This document shows, piece after piece, positions 1 through 10,781 of a DNA stretch of 64,000 bases; within the stretch, counting starts at the first letter, position 1; the number at the start of each line of letters is the position of its first letter. The stretch covers positions 248,001 through 312,000 of the forward strand of contig NW_024468255.1 of the NCBI RefSeq assembly GCF_002104995.1. Direction: 5' to 3'. Under the pieces are notes generated by a model that did no database searches, was not told the DNA's origin, and saw only the letters and a list, made by a program, of their open reading frames with translations. The translations under genes and the position numbers were made by a program. The DNA comes from Linderina pennispora. Lineage: Eukaryota > Kickxellomycota > Kickxellomycetes > Kickxellales > Kickxellaceae.

Positions 1-2452
1 ATCATCAGATGTCGGGTTAGGTCCTTCATCAGCCAAGCCCTGGTGGATGCGGAAGGCACGCACAAGCCGCGTGATGTCATCGGGCTTGACACCCAGCTGT
101 TCCATGGTCTGTGCGGTAATATCCGGAATGGACTTATCGTCCAAGCGATCGGCAACAAACGACGTAGCGTACTTTAGTGCGTTGTCGGCGCTGACTCCGC
201 CTTTGAGCGTGAAGAAGTCAAACCAGTCCCAGTCATAGTTGATTACCCGCTTTCCGGGATTGCGCTTTGCTTCCTCCTGCTGGCGCTGGCGGGCGGTCAT
301 GGATTTGGCCGGCTTTTGAGGCATCGCCACGCCATCGACGTAGCGGCGGTCCTCCTCACTGAACTTGGCCAAAGAAACCACAATCTTCGCGCCATTGGTC
401 TTGTGCAAATGCACACGCCCGTCACTGTCAAACGACAGGAACTGGGCATCCACTGTGTATGCACCCGATCGATCGGTCCATGTACGCACCTTGCTTGGAT
501 CGGGACCAGGCAGTGGTTTCTGGCTCGAGTCCTGGCGGCGCTGCAGCACATTTAGTGGCACATTGTCAGAATCAGTGGTCTTCTGTCGCCGCAGGGTGGT
601 GCCCGTTGATGGCGGCTCGGATGCAAGCGCAGGTGGTGGGGGCAGGGGAGGTGCTTGGACGTCCCGAGCGGTCTGCTGAACTGGGGATGCACTGCTGCTC
701 ATCTGCACCTGCGATGCAGCGCGCCGAACAGTCTCGGTGCGCGTAGGCAGCTGCGGGATGACAGGTTGGGCAGGCCCGGCTACCTCATCGTCTGAAAGCT
801 CCAAATAGCTTGAGGGTACTAGGCCAGCTCTGCCGTTGGGCGGGTCCAGCTGCACATGCCACCACTCGGGGTCTGACTTGTCGAGCACCAATACTCTGTC
901 GCCCTCACGTACCTCGAGCTCCTCTGGATCGTCGCTACCAAAGTCGTATAGAACCAGGGCGTTCTCGCGCGCGCCCTGAGCATGTGTCTGGAATGGCATT
1001 GGCGAGATTGGTGGCGGGGAGGTGGCAGCCGGCTTGGCCGGGTGAACCTCATCCTTGGGAGGAAGCCGCGGGGGCTGCGCAGCTTCCTCATGTGACTCAA
1101 GCGTGCGTTCTCCAACAAACATACCGCGCCGCGCCGCATTGATGGCATCAGCAATGCGCTCGGCCTCTGCGTTCGATGAGCACAAAAAGTCAAACGCTGC
1201 AGGGGAGTATCCGCCAACTTCAATACCGATAACTGATTTCTTGCTTGTGCATGGAGCGACATCCGCCATGTTGAAGCGCTTCGGTGGGGTCATATCGTCG
1301 TTGCCATCGACTATCAAAGCGTCATTGCTGATGCTCAGCACCACCTTGGGGCCCTTCTTCTTCTTGCCCTCGATTACATTGAAGTGTGAGATTGTCGCTG
1401 GTTGCTGGTATACAAGTTGAGGAGCAATAGGCGATTTCGGTGGTGCTGTGTCAGTAGCCGCTGGTGGAGGCGGTGGAGGCGGAGGTGGTGGAGGCGGAGG
1501 AGCCTGCACTGCGGGCGGCTCGACAACTGCCCGCGGACTCTCACTTGGTTGCTGGACAGGTGGAGCTGGTGGAGGAGAGGGTGGTGGGGGAAGCGGAGGA
1601 GGGGCCGCCGCTCCCTGAGCAGTCTCCGGTTCCGGCTCTGGTGCGCTGCGAGCCGGGTCGGGCTGATGGTCCGTCGCACCATTCCAAGCGGGTGAGATGT
1701 CGCCAGTAACCTAATTATAGAACAACAAAACAAATCCCCTTAGTGCAAAAAGTCTCATCCAGATAACAGCAGCAACAACAGCATGGGCTATCACGTCTGT
1801 TATAGCCGTACCTCAACATAGGATTTAGGGACAAACCCGAACCCACCGCGGGTCTTGGCCATGAACCAGTCCGGATCGTCTTCCTCGAGGATCTCAATGT
1901 CCTCGTCTTCGGCAAGCGTCGTTTCCTCGTCCTGCGTCGGCTCGTAGTCATACAATGCCTTACCGCGCGCAATCGGGTCGAGCTACATAATGGCTCTGGA
2001 GATTAGCAGTATGCTGAAGAGCAAGACAAAACGGCAGCAAAGTTTGCTCATAGGGCAATCCAGAACCAAAACATAATGTCCAGGCCCTATCGCCATTATA
2101 AAGCATATGGGCACAGCCTCTCCTTTGCGCATTTGCAGCGAAGCCTGGTGACCGCAATTCAAGGCACATTAGGGCTACCAGCCATTGAAGAAGCGTGCCA
2201 CTATTGCGTTACCGCGAAGAAACGGGGGAGGTGCAGGCAGAGTTGAGGGGTACTTACAGGTTTGGTGTGGTTCTCAGGCACAAGCCCGACCTCGTCTGGG
2301 TCGTCAATTTGCACTGGTTTCCGCTTCGCCTGCAGCCAGTCGGGGTCGTCGCTGTTGATAATATACAGGACGTCGTCCTCGTTCAGGTTTAGCTCGTCAG
2401 CGTCGGCTGCCGCATAGGCGTATATTGCAACACGCACATCTAGAAGCGGCAT
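1..2452 (-). CDS. SLA1: SLA1-like endocytic actin-patch adaptor (3' end outside window)
   Basis: Cytoskeletal adaptor that links endocytic cargo to Arp2/3 activators at cortical actin patches. Three exons read on the minus strand: 2452-2258, 1982-1812 and 1710 to beyond base 1. All junctions are in phase 0, with donors GTAAGT and GTACGG and acceptors TAG. The partial protein of 692 residues has SH3-1 (about 5-62, all exon 1), SH3-2 (66-122, exactly exon 2), a polyproline stretch (about 145-210), a basic PH-like region beginning FNVIEGKKKK (about 231), SH3-3 (about 372-426, ALVLYDFGSDDPEELEV), SHD1 (about 530-583, starting VRTWTDRSG, the family's NPFxD-cargo binding module) and SHD2 (about 617-677, WDWFDFFTLKGG). 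This order is the Sla1 order. The C-terminal repeat tail lies off the window. The start ATG sits just before SH3-1. Confidence 0.9.
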
Positions 2453-3066
2453 TTCTTTTTCAGCGTAGAGTAATGCCCTTGGAATTAAGAAAAGCTCAGG
2501 CCGGAATTAGATAAAGGTAGAGGTTGAAAAACAACTGCAATGCGAATGGGAAAAAGAAGAAAAGATTGCTGCTCCTGCAGTCGGCAAAAAGGGGACGCAC
2601 TGGCACTACTCTGGCTCGGACATGACATCGACAGCACTGGCTATTTTCCCGCTGTGGGTTTAGGGCCATCATGCAAGAGTGCTGGTGGAATCGGCGCCCA
2701 AGGGAGCCGTACATCCGCACCCTACATGCTAGCTGCGACCGGCAGCGCCGTCCATGTGCCCCCCACCAGCATCTTGGCAAATGGGATCTGTGTGCTGGCT
2801 CTTGGCATCTAGCAGCCTCCTACGGCCTCTTTGATGTTCACTTGCATAGAGGGAGCGACGAGCGCCGCGAGTGCAACCAACAATGCCCGCCTTGCGGACT
2901 TAGCTTTGTATGATGTGCGAGTTTAGGGGCCGAAAAATCATGTCAGGGCGCTTGGCGGGGGAGCGGGTTCCAGGGCTGTTTCTCTGCCTTCAACTCTTCC
3001 ACGCTTTTTATTCTTCGTTTCTATTCCTGCTCATCTGTCATTATACTAGCTACAGCCTTCTTCTAA
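2453..3066. promoter_or_regulatory. Shared divergent upstream region of SLA1 and ABP1
   Basis: This 614-bp interval separates the two divergent start codons. It has a pyrimidine-rich stretch (about 2990-3040) directly before the ABP1 ATG. No convincing ORF or RNA gene was seen. Co-regulation is an inference from the head-to-head layout only. Confidence 0.4.
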
Positions 3067-5373
3067 ATGAGCAATCTCGATTTGTCTGCGCATGCCGCAG
3101 CGATAGCTTCCACGCACGACCGGATTCTGGGCAACGACCCAAGCATTTCCTGGGCAGTCTACGGGTTCGACCGGGGCGGTAACGCGCTGAACGTGCAGGC
3201 CGAGGGTGCCGGCGACCTGTCTGAACTGGCAGAGGAGTTCGACGACGGCAAGGTCCAGTATGCGTTTGCGCGGGTGCAGGACCCGAACACACAGCTGCAA
3301 AAGTACGTGTTCATTTCGTGGTGCGGGCGCGGAGTGCCGGTGTTCCGCAAGGGCCTGGTCGGCTCACAGGTCGGCGAGGTGCAGCAGGTGCTGGGCGGCT
3401 ACCACGTCGCAGTCATCGCGCGCTCCGAGGAGGACGTGCAGCCCGATGAGATCATGAGCCAGGTCGAGCGCAGCTCCGGCGCACAGTACTCGTACCACAC
3501 CACCCCCCGGCGCCAGGCACCGGCGCCAGCCGCCAAGCCTGCGTCTGTGGGTGCTGCCTTCAGGAAGGGCGCCTCGTATGGCGCACCTGCCGTCACCAAG
3601 GGCGCCCAGTGGACGGCGCCGCCGCCGCCCACACCCGCGAAGCCAGCCAAGCCAGCCAAGCCCGCACCGCCCGCCAGCAGCCCAGCGGTGGCTCCCGCGC
3701 TTGGCGGGTCCAAGCCGCTATTTGGTGGTGCCGGGCGCCCGGTGTCGTCGTTCTTTGGCCCACGTGCAGGCAGCTCGGCTGCGGTGAAGTCGCCGCCGCT
3801 GTCGCCTCAGCAGGAGTCCGCCGTGCCCCCAGCGCCTGCATACAAGGCGCAGCAGGACGAGCGGCAGGCCGAGCTGGCGGCTCTGCGGCGAGGCAGTCGC
3901 GGCGAGTCGCCGGCCTTCAGCAGCCCGTCGCGTGGTGCCACACCCGCATCGCGCGCCAGCGGCACCTCTGCAGGCTCAGCTGCAGCACACGAGCCGTCGG
4001 CTGCCTTTACGCAGGCCGACCAGACCAAGAGCGAGCTGGAGATGCTGCGCAGCCGCCGGCTGCTAAACTCAGACCTGGGCGCCAGCTCGGTCCAGTCGTC
4101 AGCGCAGGCTGAGGCCCAGGCGCGCAAGGATGAATTGGATGCCATTCGCAGAGCTCGCAGTGGATCGAGGTCAGGGTCGTACTCACCGCAGCAGCCGGCT
4201 AGTGCGCCAGTACCTGCATGGAAGCAGCAGCAGCAGCAGCAAGAGGAGGACCGTAGGCGTCAGCAAGAAGAAGAGGATGAGCGGCGCAGGCGTCAGCAGC
4301 AGGAACAGGAGGATGAGCGTAGACATCAGCAAGAGGAAGAGTCTCGCAAACGCCAGCAGCAGAAAGAGGAGGAAGACCGCCGTCGCCAGCAGCAGAAAGA
4401 GGAGGAAGACCGCCGTCACCAGCAGCAGAAGGAGGAGGAAGACCGCCGTCGTCAGCAGGCGGAAGAAGAGCGCCAGCAGCAAGTTGCCGGAGAAAAGCAG
4501 GCGGAGGCTTTGATGGCCCGTGCCCTCTACGACTACCAAGCAGAAGAAGACAACGAGCTGAGCTTCGCCGAAGGCGACGTCATCATCAATGTCGAGCAGC
4601 TGGATCCCGGATGGTGGGCCGGCGAAAGCCAGGACGGGTCACGCCAGGGCATTTTCCCAGCAAACTTTGTAGAACTCATCGAGTCCAAGCCCGTCGCCCC
4701 GCAGGTTCCTCCTGCTCCGCCAATGGCTCCGCGCGCACCAGCTCCTCCGCCAGCAGCCCCGGCTCCTCCCCCGATGGCTCCGCCTCCCCCTCCCCCAATG
4801 GTTCCGCCTCCCCCGGTTCCCCCACCAGTGTTTCTGCCTGTCCCGGTTCCCCCACCAATGGCTCCACCGGCGCCCGCTCCTGCCGCGCCCGCTCCTCTCC
4901 CTCCACCAGCGCCATCTGCAGCTCCTGCCCCTCCCCCAATGGCCCCACCACCACCAGCTCCTGCTCCTCCGCCGATGGCTCCTCCACCACCAGCTCCTGT
5001 TTTGCCGCCCCGCAGCGCTCCTGTCGATCTGCCGCCGCTCTGTGCGCTTGCTGGCCCAGCGCCACCGGCCCTGCCGCCCCGCAACGCCGAACCCTCGGCT
5101 CCTCCCCCGCCTGCCCTGCCGCCCCGCGCTCCTGCAGCCCCTCCTGCTCCGCCAGCGCCGCCAGCACCAGCGCACCCCGAGCCCATGGACCTGGGTGAGC
5201 ACTACGCAACCGCTCTGTACGACTACGAGGCAGCAGAGGAGGGCGAGCTGTCGTTCAGCGCCGATGAAGTCATCACACACATTGAGTTCCCCTCGGACGA
5301 GTGGTGGGAGGGCGCCAACTCCAAGGGCCAGTACGGGCTGTTCCCTGCCAACTACGTCGAGCTTGAAAAGTAA
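3067..5373 (+). CDS. ABP1: Actin-binding protein Abp1 (ADF-H plus two SH3 domains)
   Basis: Cortical actin-patch protein that binds F-actin and recruits endocytic regulators. The 768-residue product starts with an ADF/cofilin-homology domain (about 1-140). A low-complexity Ala/Pro/Ser region follows, with short repeated DELxx[13 protein letters not shown] motifs resembling the acidic or Arp2/3-binding stretch of the family. Next come a charged Gln/Glu/Arg segment (about 385-478) built on repeats of [11 protein letters not shown], a first SH3 (about 483-540, [15 protein letters not shown]), a long polyproline linker (about 545-705) and a second SH3 (about 713-768, [15 protein letters not shown]). 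Yeast Abp1 has one C-terminal SH3, so two is a variation. The stop lies 40 bp from the stop of the convergent PMT gene, and an AATAAA is at 5389. Confidence 0.9.
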   Translation: MSNLDLSAHAAAIASTHDRILGNDPSISWAVYGFDRGGNALNVQAEGAGDLSELAEEFDDGKVQYAFARVQDPNTQLQKYVFISWCGRGVPVFRKGLVGSQVGEVQQVLGGYHVAVIARSEEDVQPDEIMSQVERSSGAQYSYHTTPRRQAPAPAAKPASVGAAFRKGASYGAPAVTKGAQWTAPPPPTPAKPAKPAKPAPPASSPAVAPALGGSKPLFGGAGRPVSSFFGPRAGSSAAVKSPPLSPQQESAVPPAPAYKAQQDERQAELAALRRGSRGESPAFSSPSRGATPASRASGTSAGSAAAHEPSAAFTQADQTKSELEMLRSRRLLNSDLGASSVQSSAQAEAQARKDELDAIRRARSGSRSGSYSPQQPASAPVPAWKQQQQQQEEDRRRQQEEEDERRRRQQQEQEDERRHQQEEESRKRQQQKEEEDRRRQQQKEEEDRRHQQQKEEEDRRRQQAEEERQQQVAGEKQAEALMARALYDYQAEEDNELSFAEGDVIINVEQLDPGWWAGESQDGSRQGIFPANFVELIESKPVAPQVPPAPPMAPRAPAPPPAAPAPPPMAPPPPPPMVPPPPVPPPVFLPVPVPPPMAPPAPAPAAPAPLPPPAPSAAPAPPPMAPPPPAPAPPPMAPPPPAPVLPPRSAPVDLPPLCALAGPAPPALPPRNAEPSAPPPPALPPRAPAAPPAPPAPPAPAHPEPMDLGEHYATALYDYEAAEEGELSFSADEVITHIEFPSDEWWEGANSKGQYGLFPANYVELEK

Positions 5374-5413
5374 ACGTTGTCTTTTTCCAATAAACATTTT
5401 GAATCTACCATGA

Positions 5414-7720
5414 CTACTTTTGGAAATGGAGGTCGTATCCGCTCAGCCATCTTCTGGCGTTAATCTGCTCGGGCGTCAGCCCGGCGTTGCCGTAGCTCAC
5501 CGGTGCAAAGAACAAAAACACCGCAACTTGCACCACTGAAATGACTGCGAGCACAATGCCTGCCCCGGCGCTCGGAATGAGCGCCCTCGCCTTGTCGTTC
5601 CATCTGCGCAGCGTGAAGCGCTGGTACTCGGGGAACATGAAAAACTGATAGCATGCCGCCAGCACCATGTACGCGAAGATCGACGCGGGTAGGTAGTGGT
5701 GCAGGAACAGCGACCGGCCCATCAGGAAAAACGGGAAGTAGTGCACAAACCACGCCAGCGCCAGGAATCCGGTTGACCGGAACATATGCCGCTGCACCAC
5801 ACCGTCAATGACGTCGATGTTGCGCCGCTCACACAGCGCAATCATCACCATCGAGAGCACATACGCAAACAGCGCCGCGTCCGAGGCCCACCACCCGACT
5901 GGGTTACCCAGCAGGTAGATCTGCTTGCGACCCTCGTTGTTGGTCCAGAATGAGATGCCACGCAGCAGCAGCGGCCACGAGATGGGCGTCGACTGGAACG
6001 GATGCACAGATGTCAGCGCGTTGTTGTGCTTGATCATCAGGCTCTGCAGTTCCACATACTTGGCCACAAAGCCCATCGGCTCGATCTGCGCCAGCATCTC
6101 GGTCTTCTCCTGCTCGCTGGGCTTCCTGCCCCTGATCTCCGAGACCACCCACAGGTTGGTCTTCTCCTGGTCCTTCTTGTTGCCGTTGATCTCCTGGTGC
6201 TTGCGTCCCCACTCGGGCAGCTTCTTCGAGTGCGTCCACATTGCCACTTTGTGCTTCTGGCTCACGATGCGCAGGAACGACGACGTTGTCTGAACCACAT
6301 CATCCTCGTCGGCATCTTCCACCTTGACCTGCCACAGCGTATCATCCACCGCAGCAGTATCGTTTTGCAGAATGCACGTGAATTCCATGTTGGTCGGCGT
6401 CAGCGGCGACGCGACATCATGGGTGCGCAGTACCTTGTTCGTCTGGATATGCTGCATCTGCACCACATCGTTGTTGCGCACTGCCCATTTGGCCATCTCC
6501 TCGGCCGGAATCTCGGCCCCGCTCTGGCGCTTCGCAAAGAACTCTGCAAACTCTTCTCCGTCACGTGTCGGCTTGAAGATCCAGTACGTATTGTCTGACA
6601 CCTCCTTGGCGCCCGTCACCTGCTGGCCCTGGCTGCTGACACGCTGGTCCTCGTACCGCAGCGGGTACCGCGACTCGTCAGAGTACAAAAACACACCCGT
6701 CTGCCGGTGCTTGAACGCGATCGCGTCGCCATAGTGTACGTCAAACGACGATTTGGTCAAGGGGTTGTCAATCAGTTGCTTCTGGAACTTGGCCGTGTGG
6801 TAAGCGTCGCCCGGTCCCGTATGTGTCAGCACCGCAAAGTGCACAGCGAAGAAGCCCAGGTACAGCATGAACGGCACCACAATCAGACCGACAGCACGGG
6901 CAACGAAGTGCTTGTAGAACTCGGTCATGGTCGTGCCCCGGCGGATGTCGATGATTCGCCACAGGTCGTACAGCACGCCGATGCCAATAAGCGTAATGGT
7001 GAACAGTCCCACCAGCTTGCACGAAACAACGCAGCCCAGCATGGCCCCAGTGCTCAGCAGCCACGTCCACCACTGCACACCAAATGCCTTGTACCGCAGC
7101 TTGAAGAACTTGATGTACGAGTACACGGCTGCCAGCATAAAGAAGATCATGATGTTGTCCAGCAGAATCAGCCGGCCCTGCGTCACCAGCGCGTTGTCAA
7201 ACGTCACCAGCAGCGCTGCCAAGAACGACGCTGCAACAGAGTACCCAGATTCCGCCATGATCATGTACACCAGCGGAGGCAGCGCAAACCCAAACAGAGC
7301 CACCCACCCGCGCAGCATAATGTACGGCACACCGTTCGACACGTAGTCCATGCCGATCTTCTCAAACAAGAAATGCCCGTCGTACCCAACCAGCCACCCA
7401 CCCAGCGCAATTAGCATCTTGGCCAGCGGCGGGTGCACGTCAAAGTAGTACTCGCGCCGCAGATAGTAGCTGGCAAACTTGCCAAAGTGAACCTCGTCAA
7501 ACACCACCTGCGCTGGATCCCAGATCTGCCAGTACCGCGTCACAAACGACAGAAGCACTGTCGCCGCGAATGCATACTTGGGCGAGTGCCGCACAAACGA
7601 GCTTACTGGCGTCTTCGCCGTCCTGGAGCTCTTCAGGGCTCCGCCAGCCTGGTGCTGCGCTGCCGTGTCCGGAGACTCCTTGCCGGAGCGTCGCTTCACC
7701 TGCGTGTCATCTACGCTCAT
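5414..7720 (-). CDS. PMT4: Dolichyl-phosphate-mannose protein O-mannosyltransferase, PMT4 class
   Basis: Multi-pass ER membrane enzyme that transfers mannose from dolichyl-phosphate mannose to Ser/Thr of secretory proteins, the first step of fungal O-mannosylation. The 768-residue protein has a cytosolic N-terminus rich in charged residues, then the luminal-loop motif FDEVHFGKF with the catalytic-type Asp-Glu pair at about 75-76, HPPLAK near 95, and many hydrophobic helices. A luminal MIR-type block (about 325-510, starting FDVHYGDAIAFKH) is followed by C-terminal membrane helices. The wording of the first loop (VVFDEVHFGKFASYYLR) and GYDGHFLFEKIG is closer to Pmt4/POMT1 than to Pmt1 or Pmt2 as I know them, but subclass assignment needs a tree. 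Length fits the family. Confidence 0.88.
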   Translation of the reverse strand: MSVDDTQVKRRSGKESPDTAAQHQAGGALKSSRTAKTPVSSFVRHSPKYAFAATVLLSFVTRYWQIWDPAQVVFDEVHFGKFASYYLRREYYFDVHPPLAKMLIALGGWLVGYDGHFLFEKIGMDYVSNGVPYIMLRGWVALFGFALPPLVYMIMAESGYSVAASFLAALLVTFDNALVTQGRLILLDNIMIFFMLAAVYSYIKFFKLRYKAFGVQWWTWLLSTGAMLGCVVSCKLVGLFTITLIGIGVLYDLWRIIDIRRGTTMTEFYKHFVARAVGLIVVPFMLYLGFFAVHFAVLTHTGPGDAYHTAKFQKQLIDNPLTKSSFDVHYGDAIAFKHRQTGVFLYSDESRYPLRYEDQRVSSQGQQVTGAKEVSDNTYWIFKPTRDGEEFAEFFAKRQSGAEIPAEEMAKWAVRNNDVVQMQHIQTNKVLRTHDVASPLTPTNMEFTCILQNDTAAVDDTLWQVKVEDADEDDVVQTTSSFLRIVSQKHKVAMWTHSKKLPEWGRKHQEINGNKKDQEKTNLWVVSEIRGRKPSEQEKTEMLAQIEPMGFVAKYVELQSLMIKHNNALTSVHPFQSTPISWPLLLRGISFWTNNEGRKQIYLLGNPVGWWASDAALFAYVLSMVMIALCERRNIDVIDGVVQRHMFRSTGFLALAWFVHYFPFFLMGRSLFLHHYLPASIFAYMVLAACYQFFMFPEYQRFTLRRWNDKARALIPSAGAGIVLAVISVVQVAVFLFFAPVSYGNAGLTPEQINARRWLSGYDLHFQK

Positions 7721-8092
7721 GACTGTAGTAAGATGAGCAGAAAATAAGAGGAAGAAAGGGGGAGGCGAAATTCAGCGTGAGTAAAGAAAGGGAAAAGTGA
7801 AAAACCAAAGAGAGAAGAGACGTGTTGCGAACAAAGGAGCGGCAGACGATGAGGCTCTATGCATGGCTGGCGTGCGCCAAAGCCGAAGCTTGTGCGAGCC
7901 TTGCTTTAAAACAGCCTCTGAGCTAGCAACATGTGTGACGCACCCGTTGGGCCCCAGAAAAATCCACAATATTCAAGCGGCAGTAACTCAAACCTCTCGT
8001 GTTTTGCCCAGCTACGGCTCCTTCAGATAATGGAAGTTATTGACAACAGCGTGTCGCAAAAGCTACTACCAACAGTGTTTATTTATTCACTT
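7721..8092. other. Intergenic, PMT4 upstream and bL19m downstream
   Basis: This 372-bp interval is purine-rich on the + strand just upstream of the PMT4 start. An AT-rich TTTATTTATT at about 8079 could be the minus-strand polyadenylation region of the bL19m gene. Nothing else was seen. Confidence 0.3.
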
Positions 8093-8677
8093 TTAATGCT
8101 TCTTGGCCGCGGCAGCCGACTGTGCCATCTTCTTGAGCGCCTTTAGCTGGAACGTCTTTCCGGGGTTCTCGCGCAGGTAAAACAGCTTCGCCCTTCTGAA
8201 TCCCTCACCCTTCTGCAGGATCTCGATCCGCTTCACTAGCGGCGAGTACGCCATGAACCGCATCTCCACGCCCACCTTGTTGACCACATTACGCAGAATG
8301 AATGACGTGTCGATGCCGCGCCGGTAGATGCCAATGCACACGCCTGTAAAATTCGACGTCAGCGACGGATCGGACATGCTGTTCTGCGTCTCGACAAACA
8401 CCACGTCACCCGCGCACAGCCGGTCCTTGGGCGCCACACGTCTCCGGAACAGCTCGGACCGCCCGTCACGGTCCGCGCGCGCCACCGACTCACGCTCAAT
8501 CACCTTCATCACGTTCGGCCGTTTCTCCTCAGGCTTGGCCAGGGGCTGCGGGAATTGCGGCTCAGGCGTAATGTACGTTGCCGCTGCTGCAGTTGTCTGC
8601 TTGCCGGACGTCGCGATGTAACGGGCAGCAAGTGAAGCGCGCTGCAGCGTCTGCTTTCCAAAGAGAGAACGGAGCAT
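8093..8677 (-). CDS. IMG1: Mitochondrial ribosomal protein bL19m
   Basis: Large-subunit protein of the mitochondrial ribosome. The 194-residue reading has an arginine/serine-rich, acid-poor N-terminus typical of a matrix presequence (MLRSLFGKQTLQRASLAARY). It is followed by the L19 core: GDVVFVETQNS, FTGVCIGIYRRGIDTSFILRN and VEMRFMAYSPLVKRIEIL, ending in a lysine-rich tail. The reading frame continues upstream to 8923, but that part has no family similarity and the ATG at 8677 gives a normal presequence, so I use it. The symbol is that of the yeast orthologue. Confidence 0.9.
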   Translation of the reverse strand: MLRSLFGKQTLQRASLAARYIATSGKQTTAAAATYITPEPQFPQPLAKPEEKRPNVMKVIERESVARADRDGRSELFRRRVAPKDRLCAGDVVFVETQNSMSDPSLTSNFTGVCIGIYRRGIDTSFILRNVVNKVGVEMRFMAYSPLVKRIEILQKGEGFRRAKLFYLRENPGKTFQLKALKKMAQSAAAAKKH

Positions 8678-9305
8678 TTTTGTATTTGTTTTTTGTGAAT
8701 GTGTAGGTGCAAGGGCGAATTGGTGACAGGGAAGATAAACTCGATCGGTCAGCTTTTTTTTTCTTGATGGCCTGATTCCAATAATGGTATTGATCCGTGG
8801 CCGGTGATCGCATTTCAAGATCAGATCACATGGCTGGGCCAGACTTGTCTTGGGACTCTCGGAGCTTGCCGGCGCACAGGCCGTGGAGCGCACCCAGGAA
8901 GTCCGGCTGTGCCATGGGCTCACGGTCGTCCAAATATGGAAATTCAGGCTAGTGCGCGGGCGACCTTGCGCTCCCGACGCCGAGACCGCGAGCGGAAACC
9001 TGGCTCTGGGATCATCTCCTTGGAGCGGAGAGGGGTTTCACGAGATAGCGCCCGGTGCTTCGTCAACAGCCGGGCGCGTGTCCCGTGTGCCATTTCCGGC
9101 CTTTTTATGCGCTGGGCTAAAGAAGCACATGCATTTTCCCTCCATCGCTATCAGCAGTCTCCATGCTAGCCCGGCTGAAATAAAAAGCTGCCTCCGCCTC
9201 TCCCCTTCGACTGTGCTTTACTTCATTTCTCATCCACCTTTGCCTCTTCGTTGTATATTTGCTCCACGTCCTTGTTTACACTTTTTCTACAACTCTATTT
9301 CTCCG
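8678..9305. other. Intergenic between divergent bL19m and PMP47-like genes
   Basis: This 628-bp interval holds the divergent promoters. The frame of the downstream carrier gene happens to stay open through most of it (from 8850). That stretch has no recognisable domain, and the part next to the ATG is pyrimidine-rich, as expected of an untranslated leader. Confidence 0.35.
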
Positions 9306-10226
9306 ATGTCCGACAACGTTGCTCACGCTCTTTCCGGTGCTGGTGGTGGCATCATCTCGATGGCTCTGACCTACCCGCTGATCACTGTCGGTACGCGCCT
9401 GCAGGTCCAGCGCAACAACAAGGACGCTTCGGCATACAGCGGCAACATCGACGCCCTGGTCAAGATCTTCTCGCAGGAGGGTATTTCAGGCCTGTTCTCG
9501 GGCCTCGAGTCCGCCATCTTTGGTGCTGCGCTCACCAACGGCGTTTACTACTATTTCTTTGAGGCGGTTAAGGCTGCCTTTGAGCGCGCCTCGCAACGCA
9601 AGAGCATGACGACCGTCGAGAGCATGATCTCGGGCGCAGTTGCCGGCGCCATGACCTGCATCATCACCAACCCGATCTGGGTCGTGAACACCCGCCTCAC
9701 TGTCAAGCAGAAGAAGCAGGCCGATGTCGAGGGCGCCGAGGCTGCTCCGACCACTCTGTCGACGTTTGCCGAGATCATCCGCGAGGACGGCGTCTTGTCG
9801 CTGTGGCAAGGAATTATCCCCGCGCTCATCCTGGTCATCAACCCGATCATCCAGTACACTGCCTTTGAGCAGCTCAAAAACAAGGTTGAGTCCTTCCGCA
9901 AGCTGGGCAATATGGATTTCTTCCTGCTCGGCGCTGTCTCCAAGCTGGCTGCCACCTCGGTCACGTACCCGTACATTCTGGTCAAGTCGCGCATGCAGCT
10001 CAAGCAGTCCAAGAACGAGAACGAGCGCTACGACTCGCTGATGGACGGCCTGCGCAAGGTCATCAAGCACGAGGGCATTGCTGGCCTCTACAAGGGCATT
10101 GAGAGCAAGCTGCTGCAGTCGGTGCTCACTGCCTCGCTGCTGTTCATGTCCAAGGAGGCCCTCTTCTCATACACCATCAAGCTGCTGCTGCTCATTGGTG
10201 CCCGCAAGGCTGCTATTGCCAAGTAA
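9306..10226 (+). CDS. Peroxisomal adenine nucleotide carrier, PMP47/ANT1-like (SLC25 family)
   Basis: Mitochondrial-carrier-family transporter, most like PMP47/Ant1, which exchanges ATP for AMP across the peroxisomal membrane to support acyl-CoA activation. The protein has 306 residues in three repeats of about 100. Each repeat carries the carrier signature at its first helix: YPLITVGTRLQV, NPIWVVNTRLTV and YPYILVKSRMQL. The N-terminus MSDNVAHALSGAGGGIISMA matches the PMP47 type and there is no cleavable presequence. The ATG at 9306 is chosen because homology begins there, although the frame is open upstream. Its proximity to the fatty acid synthase gene may be coincidental. Confidence 0.82.
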   Translation: MSDNVAHALSGAGGGIISMALTYPLITVGTRLQVQRNNKDASAYSGNIDALVKIFSQEGISGLFSGLESAIFGAALTNGVYYYFFEAVKAAFERASQRKSMTTVESMISGAVAGAMTCIITNPIWVVNTRLTVKQKKQADVEGAEAAPTTLSTFAEIIREDGVLSLWQGIIPALILVINPIIQYTAFEQLKNKVESFRKLGNMDFFLLGAVSKLAATSVTYPYILVKSRMQLKQSKNENERYDSLMDGLRKVIKHEGIAGLYKGIESKLLQSVLTASLLFMSKEALFSYTIKLLLLIGARKAAIAK

Positions 10227-10781
10227 AAAGCTCTTAATTTCCGTTTATCTTGCGTCTCAAAAACCTCTTGACTTTCAGGTGAAGAGCATGTGAAATCATT
10301 TTGCATGCTGATAACCTCCTGCAAGGCTCTGCTTCACATTTGCGCCGGCCACTTTCCATTTAGTGCGTTCATGCTGTCATTCCAACACCCACCTCTGCCT
10401 TTTCGCTGCTGCGTACAGTGCATTGGCTGGCTTCACTAGCAATCGATATTGTCAATGCCTTTGGTGGCGATGTCCTCTCTTTGCCAATAGACCTGGTGGC
10501 TGCCCGCAAGTCAATCTCTATTTGATTTACTTGTCACTTAGCCATTGTTCAGTTGAATTTCTGCGTGCTCAGGCGAAAATACCATTGAGAGCGCCTCTCC
10601 CGCATACCTGGCTTATTTTGCCTACATATACATGTCCACCACTTGGTCTCCATTCAATTAAGGCCATCACCGTATCTACTGCTCTATCGCATATTTATTG
10701 GCTACCTGCTATCTTCAACTTGTTCTTCACCGCACTGTCACACCCTGCTTACATTTTGCTACATATTGGTCTATCCATATA
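10227..10781. promoter_or_regulatory. Upstream region of the fatty acid synthase gene
   Basis: This 555-bp interval lies between the carrier stop and the FAS ATG. It is AT-richer than the flanking genes, and the last 150 bases are pyrimidine-rich. An in-frame ATG at 10698 would add 28 residues with no counterpart in FAS beta chains. No other gene was seen. Confidence 0.35.

Noticed and set aside
4533..5186. 217-codon Gly/Ala-rich minus-strand ORF
   Set aside because: Mirror of the polyproline linker of ABP1; no independent support.
10698..10781. Earlier in-frame ATG for FAS
   Set aside because: Adds 28 residues without counterpart in FAS; the region is leader-like and the ATG at 10782 is better.
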